Below are positions 17,908 to 25,638 of a stretch of 64,000 nt of DNA, one piece after another. The stretch lies in contig NZ_JAHLEF010000016.1 in NCBI RefSeq assembly GCF_018861755.1, positions 1 through 64,000 of the forward strand. Reading direction: 5' to 3'. This DNA is from Clostridium sp. CF012 (lineage in GTDB: Bacteria; Bacillota; Clostridia; Clostridiales; Clostridiaceae). Both the position numbers and the translations under genes were made by a program. Below the pieces are notes generated by a model. The model saw only the letters and a list, made by a program, of their open reading frames with translations, did no database searches and was not told where the DNA came from. Within the stretch, counting starts at the first letter, position 1, and each line of letters begins with the position of its first letter.

Positions 17908-18253
17908 CCCCTTAACGTTTAATTATCCCTATGATTTACCTATATAATTTAGAAGTACAACTAATTTTTTATGAATGTGGCATATCTGCTAACTAGTGTC
18001 ACCCCGACATTGGTAGTCATGTCACTACCTTCTTTCCACATTATAAGAACATGAGTTCTTATAATGGTCATTACCATAACATAAGCATATTATACCATCT
18101 TTTTCATTTTATGTGTATTGATTAATATTAGATAGTTAAGTATTGGTTTAATCTTCCCTTAGTCCTACCAGCCAGCCTAATATCAGAAAAATAATAAATT
18201 AGTGCTGGATGGAATTGTAGGTATAGATACCTGACAAAGCTTACTCTTATGAT
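17908..18253. other. Intergenic region rich in perfect hairpins, no gene
   Basis: No open frame is supported. It holds a perfect 12-bp inverted repeat CATTATAAGAAC-ATGA-GTTCTTATAATG (about 18043-18070) and a second small stem GGTAGT..ACTACC (18014-18031). Neither is followed by a T-run. The block could be the end of a lost mobile element or a protein-binding site. Confidence 0.4.
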
Positions 18254-18287
18254 AAAAACCCCTACATCTTTATTGATGTAGGGGTTT
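18254..18287 (-). terminator. Terminator downstream of the PadR operon
   Basis: Perfect 13-bp stem AAACCCCTACATC / GATGTAGGGGTTT, with TTTTTATC following on the minus strand. Confidence 0.8.
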
Positions 18288-18441
18288 AATTGCATTTACT
18301 ATTATTCATGTTGTTTCTAATTCACTTATTCACAGTTATATCTTACATTTCTATTACGCTCTTTTGTTTTCAATACCCACCGGTTTATATGTTCTAAAAA
18401 CTCAGTGTTTTCTCTTCATTTTATATTCCATGCTTGATTCT

Positions 18442-18489
18442 TTACTTATGCAATACATCTTTATAATCATTATTCTTATTCAATTCTGC
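18442..18489 (-). pseudogene. C-terminal relic of a YjdJ-type N-acetyltransferase gene
   Basis: The minus-strand codons read NAELNKNNDYKDVLHK, stop. The intact gene at 38520-38795 ends AEMNKNKDYKDVLRK, stop. The nucleotide similarity continues into the stop codon. Only about 16 codons remain, placed directly after the stop of the membrane protein gene at 18492, so a former neighbour was deleted up to that point. Confidence 0.65.
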
Positions 18490-18491
18490 AT

Positions 18492-19130
18492 TTAATTTAA
18501 ATAACTATACCATCTAATATTATCATCTAATTTTTTACATATAATATGAATAGTTAAAATAAACAATAAACATAAAATTGCTACATAGTATCCGTTAATT
18601 AATAAATCACAATATTTTATTATCAATAATTCTAATGGAACAAGACATAATATAGATACTAAAAATATTAAAAGAATTAATTTAATTTTGTTTTTTAAGC
18701 CTTTAAATTTCAAACATAATTTCTTATAAAAAAAATGAAGTATATATTTATACAGAAACCAGGTTAATAAAAATGTTACTATAATATTTAAATTAATGAT
18801 GCCATCAAATATTTGAAATAGCAAGATAATTAGAGCCAAAAGACATAAATAAAAATTTAAATTTTTTAAAATATCTAATAATTTTACCCTCTTATTATTA
18901 TAGTTTTCTACTATATTCTCACAAAAATTTTTAATATCATCTCCAACTATATCCGTAATAGGAGTTTCATTTTTTTGAGCTGATAAAAGCATATCCATCA
19001 TATCTTCCTCAACTTCAATAGAAAATTTATTTGTAGGAGAAATATTACAACTCTGTAGATAAGTTAATATATCGAAATGAGCTATTAAATAGTCTCCAAC
19101 TAATTTATTATTATCAATAGAATCTTTCAA
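18492..19130 (-). CDS. PadR-associated membrane protein (DUF1048-like N-terminus)
   Basis: About 212 residues. The N-terminal soluble part (1-85) ends with ITDIVGDDIKNFCENIVENYN, which resembles the G-x-D-V-x-x-F-C motif of DUF1048 proteins that accompany PadR regulators. The rest has five or so hydrophobic segments (LYLCLLALIILLFQ, IIVTFLLTWFLYKY, LILLIFLVSILCLVPLEL, YYVAILCLLFILTIHI). A GTG at 19139 overlaps the padR stop, but a TTG at 19130 is 8 bases from AAGGAG and is preferred. Co-translated with padR; it may be the membrane partner or target of a stress response. Function unknown. Confidence 0.65.
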   Translation of the reverse strand: MKDSIDNNKLVGDYLIAHFDILTYLQSCNISPTNKFSIEVEEDMMDMLLSAQKNETPITDIVGDDIKNFCENIVENYNNKRVKLLDILKNLNFYLCLLALIILLFQIFDGIINLNIIVTFLLTWFLYKYILHFFYKKLCLKFKGLKNKIKLILLIFLVSILCLVPLELLIIKYCDLLINGYYVAILCLLFILTIHIICKKLDDNIRWYSYLN

Positions 19131-19135
19131 ATTTA

Positions 19136-19456
19136 TCACTCCTTTAGAATTTTATTTACATTTACATAGAGTTTATCCCAATATGCTTTAAAATCATTAA
19201 GTTCCTTTTTTCCTGCTTCTGTTATATAAAAGTATTTTCTGGTCATTCCATTTTGTTCTTTTCTTCTTTCCGATATTATTAATTCTTTTTTTTCAAGTCG
19301 CAATAAAAGTGGATACACTGTGCCCTCCACCATATCATTAAATCCATTATTCTTTAACTTAATTAATAATTCATAACCATAAGTTTCTTCTTTTAGAATT
19401 ATGCTTAAAATACAACTTTCTAAAATACCTTTTAAAATTTGTGTGTTATTTTCCAA
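19136..19456 (-). CDS. PadR family transcriptional regulator
   Basis: About 106 residues, a short PadR-s1 type repressor: ILKGILESCILSIILKEETYGYELLIKL at the N-terminus, the wing EGTVYPLLLRLEKKELIIS, then RKYFYITEAGKKELNDF. PadR dimers repress nearby membrane protein or transporter genes. The likely start is TTG at 19456 behind AGGTGGTGA; the longer frame from 19489 would add unrelated residues across the operator. It overlaps the downstream membrane protein gene by a few bases. Two direct-repeat sites in front suggest autoregulation. Confidence 0.9.
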   Translation of the reverse strand: MENNTQILKGILESCILSIILKEETYGYELLIKLKNNGFNDMVEGTVYPLLLRLEKKELIISERRKEQNGMTRKYFYITEAGKKELNDFKAYWDKLYVNVNKILKE

Positions 19457-19474
19457 TTTATCACCACCTATAAA

Positions 19475-19540
19475 TACTATGTAATGCAAAGTATATTTTA
19501 ATTATATATAAAGTTACTATGTATTGCAAGGTATTTTATT
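19475..19540 (-). promoter_or_regulatory. padR promoter with two repeat operators
   Basis: The minus strand has TTGCAA (19528-19523), 17 bp, TATAAT (19505-19500). Two direct repeats, TACTATGTAATGCAAAGTAT (475-494 within 194xx) and TACTATGTATTGCAAGGTAT (19515-19534), are 40 bp apart; one covers the -35 region and the other lies downstream of the -10. Both have short dyads, consistent with PadR binding. Confidence 0.65.
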
Positions 19541-19555
19541 AAATGAATAAAAAAG

Positions 19556-19579
19556 CCTAAAAACATTTACGTTTTTAGG
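19556..19579. terminator. Small hairpin between padR and the flavodoxin gene
   Basis: CCTAAAAAC-ATTTAC-GTTTTTAGG, preceded on the plus strand by AAAAAAG. On the minus strand it is followed by CTTTTTT, so it could terminate minus-strand transcripts coming from the padR promoter side only if they ran the wrong way; its real role is unclear. Confidence 0.4.
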
Positions 19580-19609
19580 TAGTGGCCTGCAATCTTTCAA
19601 TATTAAAAT

Positions 19610-19642
19610 GCAGAGGCCTTGAATATTATTCAAGGCCTCTGC
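19610..19642 (-). terminator. Terminator of the flavodoxin-ferredoxin gene
   Basis: Perfect 15-bp stem GCAGAGGCCTTGAAT / ATTCAAGGCCTCTGC with a 3-base loop, followed by ATTTTA on the minus strand. It lies 34 bases after the stop codon. Confidence 0.75.
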
Positions 19643-19675
19643 ATTTTATTGCTATATACTCCTACATATCTAAAT

Positions 19676-20494
19676 TTATATAAATAATTCTGGTTCTCTT
19701 CGATAATTGCAACCAATTTCTAATTCATATTTATGTCTTAAATAATCTTCATCATCATAATACTTTGCATTCATTGGACATTTTTTAACGCACGCTCCAC
19801 ATTTAATACACATTCCATTTAACTTAGATACATCTTCAAAATCTATAGAACCCATAGGACATATATTTGCACAAATTTTACAGTCATTGCAATTGCTATT
19901 TGTTTTTGGAGTAACCTTTCTAATGTCAACCGCAATACCCTGTTCATTTTTAGGAATATAATGTTTTCTATAAGGTTTGTTTCCTTTTATAAATATAGCT
20001 TTAATTTTATCTTGAATTGTTATTTTTGTGTGTATTTGATTAGCAAAGTCATTTACTATGTCCATATCTTCTGCATCTGGTCGGTTTTTAGCTAAGGTTT
20101 TAGAAAATGCGTGTTCTCCAATAAATGCACCCCCAGCAATAACACTAAAACCGTTTAGTTCAAGTATTTCTTTTAATTCTATTAAAGCATCATCATAATT
20201 TCTGTTTCCATAAACAACTACAGGAATTGCTAATGCGCCATTACCTTTAATCGAGTTTAAATATTTTAATAATACATTAGGGACTCTTCCTGCATAGACC
20301 GGAACACCTAAAATGACAACATCTTCTTCTTTAAAAGATGCTGTTTCTTGCCTAACTCCTGGTAATGTAAAATCAACATTATTAAAAATTATTTCTTTAC
20401 CGATATTTTCTAAGATTTTTTCTGCTATACCACATACTACTTTTTTAGTTGTACCTGTAGCACTGAAATACATAGCATTAATTTTTTTATCCAT
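19676..20494 (-). CDS. EFR1-family flavodoxin-ferredoxin fusion
   Basis: A 272-residue electron-transfer protein. The N-terminal half is a flavodoxin-like domain with the FMN phosphate loop FSATGTTKK (about 9-17) and GVPVYAGRVP (about 63-72). The C-terminal third carries two [4Fe-4S] motifs: CNDCKICANICP and CIKCGACVKKCP. Family members (EFR1) pass electrons between flavin and iron-sulphur partners in anaerobes. The start at 20494 (MDKKINAMYF) follows AGGAGG; the longer frame upstream lacks an SD. Monocistronic, with a strong terminator. Confidence 0.88.
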   Translation of the reverse strand: MDKKINAMYFSATGTTKKVVCGIAEKILENIGKEIIFNNVDFTLPGVRQETASFKEEDVVILGVPVYAGRVPNVLLKYLNSIKGNGALAIPVVVYGNRNYDDALIELKEILELNGFSVIAGGAFIGEHAFSKTLAKNRPDAEDMDIVNDFANQIHTKITIQDKIKAIFIKGNKPYRKHYIPKNEQGIAVDIRKVTPKTNSNCNDCKICANICPMGSIDFEDVSKLNGMCIKCGACVKKCPMNAKYYDDEDYLRHKYELEIGCNYRREPELFI

Positions 20495-20623
20495 AATAAT
20501 TCCTCCTATGATACATAGTGCTTTCAGCAACCTTTTGATTAACCAATGCACGCTTTACCTTTTCTGTCATTATAGAATCATTAAGTCCTTAGAATGACGG
20601 CTTCCTCTAATAGAAATACGATT

Positions 20624-20881
20624 CTAAACCTCATATTTTTTATTTCTATAATACAATATAAGATCCGCCAATGCCATCAATAAATTTGTAATATATAATA
20701 TCATTATTATATCTCTGCTATATAATATTTTGTGTATAATTCCGAATGTATACCCCACTATTACTATTATCAAAAACATTGCACTTTTTCCCTTTGTAGA
20801 ACGTGATTTTATAGACTTATAAATGTTTGCTGGCCACGCAAGTCCAAAGCAAATTAACATGCCGGCTTCAAAAATACTCAA
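20624..20881 (-). CDS. PQ-loop (SemiSWEET-like) small membrane protein
   Basis: An 85-residue protein with three hydrophobic helices. GLAWPANIYKSIKSRSTKGKS (residues about 14-34) is a PQ-loop-like motif (W-P-x-x-I-x-x-S-x-x-x-x-S-T-x-G-x-S), as in SemiSWEET half-transporters, where dimers move small sugars. The start TTG overlaps the stop of the upstream nucleotidase gene by 4 bases (TTGA), indicating translational coupling, so the two may form a nucleotide or sugar salvage unit. The substrate is unknown. Confidence 0.65.
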   Translation of the reverse strand: MSIFEAGMLICFGLAWPANIYKSIKSRSTKGKSAMFLIIVIVGYTFGIIHKILYSRDIIMILYITNLLMALADLILYYRNKKYEV

Positions 20882-22134
20882 ATAACCCCGCCTTCCTTTG
20901 TGTCAATTTTAGTAGTCAACAATTTTATCCACCTATCACTATAAGCTCTTTGAATAAACTCTTTTTTACATAAATATTCTCTTAGGGTATCTCTCAAATA
21001 TTCACCGTTATATTTTACATTTCTATTGTTTTTTAATGAAGTATACCCTGGCCCCCTACCGTCCATAAAGCAAAACTCACTATCTAAGGAGTTCTGCAGA
21101 GCTTCTTTAAGATCTTTACCCTGCACCTCAAAATATGTTGGATTTAAGGGGGAGTGACATACTTCTATAAGCTTTTTACGTGATACTCCACCTTTTCTAA
21201 TTCCACCATTTATTACTCCACTATTTATTAACCCGATATCAGTTTTAAAAACATCTGCCAGTGCATCAGCTAGTAAATTAGTAATTGGATTTTCCTCAAC
21301 TACATCATGCCACAAATCAGCATCGATATTATATAAATTTTTACTTAGATTTACTATTGCTTTTTCTTTGTTTTCTTTTAATATATCAATAATTTTTTCA
21401 TTAGAATAGCAATTCTCTATACCAATATTCTTATCCTCGAGTATTTCTACTTTTCTGTTATTGATTTCAACTTTTAAAAGTCCCAAGTGCTCTCCAAAAC
21501 CTCCTGAAGTATGAATTATAGTATTACTCACAATTTCAGGCTTGTCCATTAGTAAATGAGTGTGACCACCTATTATTATATTGACCTCTTCTATTTCTGC
21601 TATTTTTCTATCATTGTCCATTCCTGAATGAGATAACACTATACACAAATCATACTTATCCTTATGTAGTGTTATTTCACTTTTTATTGATTGTATATAA
21701 TCCTTATGTTGAAAACCTAATAGCTCATTAAATGGGCCTAAATCCGGGGATGTTCCTATAATCAAAATTCTTAAATTATTTTTATTCAATATGATACTCT
21801 TTTTCACACCTGCAATCTCAGTATTACCAAGTGTATCAAAATTGCAGCTTAAAAATGGAACCTTTGATTTTGTTGCCATATTAACTAAGGTATCATAGCC
21901 ATTAAAGGTTTCGTTGTTTCCTATAGCTATGGCATCATAACCTGCATACTCTAATAGCTCTATAGCTGCAAGCCCATCTGTTCCCTGAAGTTCTAGCCTC
22001 TTAAAATCCGCAAAATCACCTGCGTCTAATATTATTGTATTCTCATCCTTTAATTCATTTATTTTACTTACTATCTTAGAAAAATTCTCATAATAGCTGT
22101 GAATATCATTTGTATGAAGTATATTTAGCATCAT
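20878..22134 (-). CDS. 5'-nucleotidase / UshA-like metallophosphoesterase
   Basis: About 418 residues. N-terminal metallophosphatase domain: ILHTNDIHSYYE (D-x-H), LDAGDFADF (G-D), AIGNNETFNG (G-N-H/E variant), VLSHSGMD, and IIGGHTHLLMDKP (G-H-T-H). The C-terminal 5'-nucleotidase domain has EENPITNLLADALADVFKTDIGLINSGVINGG, the substrate-binding region. No signal peptide is seen after the start at 22134 (MMLNILHTND), which follows GGGGGATG; this suggests a cytoplasmic enzyme, as in YunD. It probably dephosphorylates nucleotides. Note that the usual His of GNHE is Asn. Confidence 0.85.
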   Translation of the reverse strand: MMLNILHTNDIHSYYENFSKIVSKINELKDENTIILDAGDFADFKRLELQGTDGLAAIELLEYAGYDAIAIGNNETFNGYDTLVNMATKSKVPFLSCNFDTLGNTEIAGVKKSIILNKNNLRILIIGTSPDLGPFNELLGFQHKDYIQSIKSEITLHKDKYDLCIVLSHSGMDNDRKIAEIEEVNIIIGGHTHLLMDKPEIVSNTIIHTSGGFGEHLGLLKVEINNRKVEILEDKNIGIENCYSNEKIIDILKENKEKAIVNLSKNLYNIDADLWHDVVEENPITNLLADALADVFKTDIGLINSGVINGGIRKGGVSRKKLIEVCHSPLNPTYFEVQGKDLKEALQNSLDSEFCFMDGRGPGYTSLKNNRNVKYNGEYLRDTLREYLCKKEFIQRAYSDRWIKLLTTKIDTKEGGVI

Positions 22135-22237
22135 TTTACATCCCCCACTCGTATGCAATATTTGTTTTATTATGATAATTATACCACATAAGATTTTGTT
22201 AAAGTGAATCACTCTCCTAGTCTCTCAACTGTAATCT

Positions 22238-22264
22238 AAAAGGGTGCCAAATAGGCACCCTTTT
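22238..22264 (-). terminator. Terminator of the MerR-TipAS gene
   Basis: AAAAGGGTGCC / GGCACCCTTTT stem with a short loop. Confidence 0.8.
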
Positions 22265-22320
22265 ACAAACAATATTTTTCAGTTAATGCTGCAATATTTG
22301 AGATAATAACAGTTTTTTTA

Positions 22321-23085
22321 TTACTTATTCATCCCCGTATAAATTAATACTGCATCTCTTAAAAAAGCTGCGCTGCCAGGTTGCTGTTTATCATAGTAAG
22401 CTGTAAATCTTTCATCATCAACATACATTTGGGCAAGCCCCGCATGTGCTTCCTTGCTATATTCACTCCAATAATAGGCAAGCCATTTTTTATGCAAGTC
22501 AGCTGCCTCTTGTGCTATATCACTTTCAGGGTCTCCAGTTTTAAAAGCTTCAGCTAGGGTGGTTGTCACCTGACTAGCTAGCTTTGTCACCTCATCGTAC
22601 TGCTGCTCCGTCATGTTCATTACCTTTGCATTTGACTTTTCAATAGCATCTTTACCATACTTTTCTCTTATTTCACTACCATACTTTTTCTCATTATCAT
22701 CAATCATGTTTTTCTTAAAGCCTTGAAATTTTTCTTTATTACTCATTTTAATATCCCCTCCACTTATTGCTATTGTTTTATCCACATTTGCTATTAACAT
22801 ATCCAATTGGTTTCTTTTTTCCAGGAGCTTTTCACGATGTTCCCTAAGTGCATTAGCGGCATTAAAGGAAGGTGCAGTTACTATATCTCTTATACTATCT
22901 AAACTCACACCGAGTTCTCTGTAAAACAGTATTTGCTGTAACCTATCGACCTCTTTTTCACCATAAATTCGATATCCTGACGAATTAATTCTTGCCGGCC
23001 TCAGAATTCCAATTTCATCATAATACCTAAGTGTTCTGGTGCTTACACCTGCGAGCTTTCCTAACTTTTGCACTGTATATTCCAT
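22321..23085 (-). CDS. MerR family regulator with TipAS drug-binding domain
   Basis: A 254-residue TipAL-like activator. Residues 1-70 are the MerR winged helix (YTVQKLGKLAGVSTRTLRYYDEIGILRPARINSSGYRIYGEKEVDRLQQI cut here: YTVQKLGKLAG, RTLRYYDEIG, GYRIYGEKEVDRL), followed by a dimerising coiled coil to about 110. Residues 120-254 form the TipAS domain (KFQGFKKNMIDDNEKKYG ... LHKKWLAYYWSEY ... MYVDDERFTAYYD) that traps thiopeptides and other hydrophobic drugs. No target gene is adjacent, but its own promoter has MerR-type geometry. RBS AAGGAG. Confidence 0.92.
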   Translation of the reverse strand: MEYTVQKLGKLAGVSTRTLRYYDEIGILRPARINSSGYRIYGEKEVDRLQQILFYRELGVSLDSIRDIVTAPSFNAANALREHREKLLEKRNQLDMLIANVDKTIAISGGDIKMSNKEKFQGFKKNMIDDNEKKYGSEIREKYGKDAIEKSNAKVMNMTEQQYDEVTKLASQVTTTLAEAFKTGDPESDIAQEAADLHKKWLAYYWSEYSKEAHAGLAQMYVDDERFTAYYDKQQPGSAAFLRDAVLIYTGMNK

Positions 23086-23107
23086 ACGCTCATCTCCTTA
23101 CAAGATT

Positions 23108-23138
23108 ATTGTACACATTTACGTAGCGTTAATGTCAA
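23108..23138 (-). promoter_or_regulatory. MerR-type autoregulated promoter
   Basis: On the minus strand TTGACA (23138-23133), a 19-bp spacer containing the quasi-dyad TTAACGCTACGTAA, and TACAAT (23113-23108). The overlong 19-bp spacer with a dyad is the hallmark of promoters activated by MerR proteins. Confidence 0.8.
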
Positions 23139-23530
23139 TAGTATTTTAATAATATTTTATTTGCCTTAATTTGAATTTAATTTATAATTTTTTATTGTTT
23201 GCAACAATATTAATTATTATTTGAAAATAGTTCTTTACAAATATCTATTCCTATGTTACTGTGAATTTACAAACAAAGTAACAAAATTTAAATCAGTACA
23301 ATAAGTTGAAGTAATTCCACTTAGTATTAACTTTCATTAGATAAACTAAAATACTTGCTAATAGAAAGGGGATAGTCCAATGGTTCAAATTAAGTTTTCA
23401 GAGTTTTTAGAGGATAGTATGATTTTATAAGTAAGAGGTCTTTAACATATGTAAAAGACAAAGAAAAATACTTTAATTAAAAATGATGACTATACTCTAC
23501 TTAGTTAAAAATTAAATATATTATATTTTA
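23139..23530. other. Intergenic region, AT-rich, with one doubtful mini-ORF
   Basis: No supported gene. A 16-codon frame (23381-23431, plus; MVQIKFSEFLEDSMIL) has an SD-like AAAGGGGA before its ATG and may be the start of a decayed gene. The rest is AT-rich with no repeats noted. Confidence 0.3.
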
Positions 23531-23560
23531 AAAGGGAGTTCACATCGTGAACTCCCTTTA
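23531..23560 (-). terminator. Terminator of the MurNAc operon
   Basis: Perfect 13-bp stem AAAGGGAGTTCAC / GTGAACTCCCTTT with a 3-base loop and TTTTAAAATA on the minus strand, 39 bases after the murR stop. Confidence 0.8.
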
Positions 23561-23598
23561 GTATTTTTAATATAATCTATAAATACATTAGACAATCT

Positions 23599-24444
23599 CT
23601 ATTTATACATTTCTTTAACTGCTTTTCTTGTTTCAATTAATTTTGCCTCTACTTCTTTTATATTATTTCTAACCATTCCTATAAATAACATGTCTATTAT
23701 TGCTAGCTGTGATATTCTGGAGTTCATTGCACCTTCCCTCAAAGATTTTTCTACTGCTGGTACACGTAACACCACATCTGAGAGATCAGCTACCTTATTA
23801 TTTACACTAGCCTTTGTTATTGCTATTACTGGAACTTTCCTTTTTTTTGCATTCTCTACACATTTAATAACTTCCCTTGTTTCACCTGAATAGGATATTG
23901 CTATTGCTACATCACCTGGCTGCATTAATATAGATGTTGTTATTTGCAAATGGGTATCTGTATGTGATATGCACCTCTTATTTATTCTGCTTAACTTGTA
24001 ATAAAAATCTTGACCTACTAAAGCTGATACTCCTACACTAAAGATATATATATTTTTTGCATTTATAAGTAGTTCTATTGCCTTATCTAGTTCCTCTTCC
24101 ACAAGCAAGTTAACTGTCTGCTGCATGATAGAATCTATTGAATTTTTTATTGAATAAATTATATTTTTTGTTCCTAAATCTTTATCTAAATATTGAAACT
24201 CAGTATCTTGATCCATCTTATCTAAACTTATAGATAATTTTAGCTTCATTTCATTTAAGCTATTGAACCCTATTTTTTTAGCAAACCTAACGACTGTTGG
24301 AGCCGATGTTTTTGTAGTACTTGCTATATCTTTAGCTGACATTGTTATGATACTTTCCTTAGTTTCTAATAGATAATCTGCTATTAATTTCTCACTATCT
24401 GTAAAGCTATCGTAATTTTGCTTTATATACTGTAATACATTCAT
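23599..24444 (-). CDS. murR: MurR/RpiR family transcriptional regulator
   Basis: A 281-residue RpiR-type regulator: N-terminal helix-turn-helix (ESIITMSAKDIASTTKTSAPTVVRFAKKIGF split as ITMSAKDIASTTKTSAP, VVRFAKKIGF; about 33-63) and a C-terminal SIS sugar-phosphate-binding domain (IFSVGVSALVGQDFYYKL, AIAISYSGETREVIKCVENA). Being last in an operon with murQ, murP and mupG, it most likely responds to MurNAc-6-phosphate. The operator TTGAAA-N5-TTTCAA lies in front of murQ. Confidence 0.88.
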   Translation of the reverse strand: MNVLQYIKQNYDSFTDSEKLIADYLLETKESIITMSAKDIASTTKTSAPTVVRFAKKIGFNSLNEMKLKLSISLDKMDQDTEFQYLDKDLGTKNIIYSIKNSIDSIMQQTVNLLVEEELDKAIELLINAKNIYIFSVGVSALVGQDFYYKLSRINKRCISHTDTHLQITTSILMQPGDVAIAISYSGETREVIKCVENAKKRKVPVIAITKASVNNKVADLSDVVLRVPAVEKSLREGAMNSRISQLAIIDMLFIGMVRNNIKEVEAKLIETRKAVKEMYK

Positions 24445-24471
24445 AATCTCATCGCCCCATTAAATATGATT

Positions 24472-25557
24472 TTAGCTCTGTTTATCTATTATATTAAAGT
24501 AAAATTTCTTACCACCATTTATATATTTTAATAGATAAAGATGTTTTTGTAAAACAGAAGCTACGACGTTTGTCCTATAATCCCATTTTTGACTCACCTT
24601 TAATATTTGTAATTCTCCCATATATCTCATATAATTTTCGTTATCTATAGTGATATCTCCATAATTCACATCTACTGCATTTAAGGCCTTTATTTTATCT
24701 CCATTAAGAAGTAATCTACTTTCACTAGCTCTTATGGCATCTCTAGCCTCATCTGTTCTACTGGTGTAAGTTTCAGTAAGTAATCTTAAAGTTACATTAT
24801 CATATTCTTTTAATTCTATACAAAGCTCTACTGCATCTGGATTTAGTCCTGATAAATCCTCTAGCTCTTTTGTGCCAGGAAGTGAATCTCCTATAAATAT
24901 AGATTTATTTCCTAGGGCAAACAAATGGTTTGCAGCTTCCCGTACTTCTATACCTCTATGATCTTCTAGTGTTGGTAATCCATCATGCAAGGGACCTCTT
25001 TTCCTATTATTTGATCCTACAAAAGCACAAGCTCTAATTCCTCTCTTACTTAAAATAGTATTCTTCTCTTTCATACATTCCTCTGAGATACCTGTAACTA
25101 CTCTAGGGTAAAAATTATGTAGTGCATCAACATTTTTATAGTTAGGAGAATATATATCTAAATTATCAAAAAACTCTTCAGTTATTGTGGATGCATTTAA
25201 TTGAATTTTAATTCCATAAGGATTTTTGGTCATTTTAGATATTTCTTCCTGCGTATATCCAAAATCTATTCTTATAGTCATAACCCCCATATCCCCTAGT
25301 CCCTTCAAATCCATATCATTCAAGTCTAAAAACTTAAAGGTATTAGGAGAAATATCACTTATTATATCCATATTATATTTTTTAGCTAGCTTGAAAAATT
25401 CACGTACCTCAGCCTTTAAGATGCTATAATTTGCCTCTGGTATATGTAGTGAGGTAAATATTCTAGTAAAGCCCAGTTCATGAGCATCCTCTAATAGCTT
25501 TATATTCTCTTCCTTTGTATTGTCCAGCCCAAAATAGATTGAAATACCATAACTCAT
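24472..25557 (-). CDS. mupG: 6-phospho-N-acetylmuramidase (DUF871)
   Basis: A 361-residue protein of the DUF871/MupG family: GISIYFGLDNTKEENIKLL at the N-terminus, FTRIFTSLHIPE, ISDISPNTFKFLDL, and GSNNRKRGPLHDGLPTLEDH in the middle, with a C-terminal cyclophilin-like domain. MupG hydrolyses MurNAc-6P-GlcNAc, taken up through MurP, to MurNAc-6P and GlcNAc in the cytoplasm. The gene lies between murP and murR, as in Staphylococcus/Bacillus peptidoglycan-recycling operons. AAAGGAGGG before the ATG; a small terminator separates it from murP. Confidence 0.92.
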   Translation of the reverse strand: MSYGISIYFGLDNTKEENIKLLEDAHELGFTRIFTSLHIPEANYSILKAEVREFFKLAKKYNMDIISDISPNTFKFLDLNDMDLKGLGDMGVMTIRIDFGYTQEEISKMTKNPYGIKIQLNASTITEEFFDNLDIYSPNYKNVDALHNFYPRVVTGISEECMKEKNTILSKRGIRACAFVGSNNRKRGPLHDGLPTLEDHRGIEVREAANHLFALGNKSIFIGDSLPGTKELEDLSGLNPDAVELCIELKEYDNVTLRLLTETYTSRTDEARDAIRASESRLLLNGDKIKALNAVDVNYGDITIDNENYMRYMGELQILKVSQKWDYRTNVVASVLQKHLYLLKYINGGKKFYFNIIDKQS

Positions 25558-25598
25558 AAAAAACCCTCCTTTTAAATCATTAATTAAATTTAATTTAC

Positions 25599-25622
25599 AA
25601 AAAGACCCTTACGGGTCTTTTT
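25599..25622 (-). terminator. Intra-operon hairpin between murP and mupG
   Basis: AAAAAGACCC-TTAC-GGGTCTTTTT. It could lower expression of mupG-murR relative to murQP. Confidence 0.7.
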
Positions 25623-25638
25623 ATAAACTCTCTCTTTG

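Noticed and set aside
18165-18185. CTACCAGCCAGCC as a third group II intron fragment
   Set aside because: Similarity to the intron motif CCACCAGCC is limited to about ten bases, with no flanking agreement.
23381-23431. 16-codon frame MVQIKFSEFLEDSMIL as a gene
   Set aside because: It has an SD-like sequence but is very short, with no conserved neighbour or terminator; kept only as a note.
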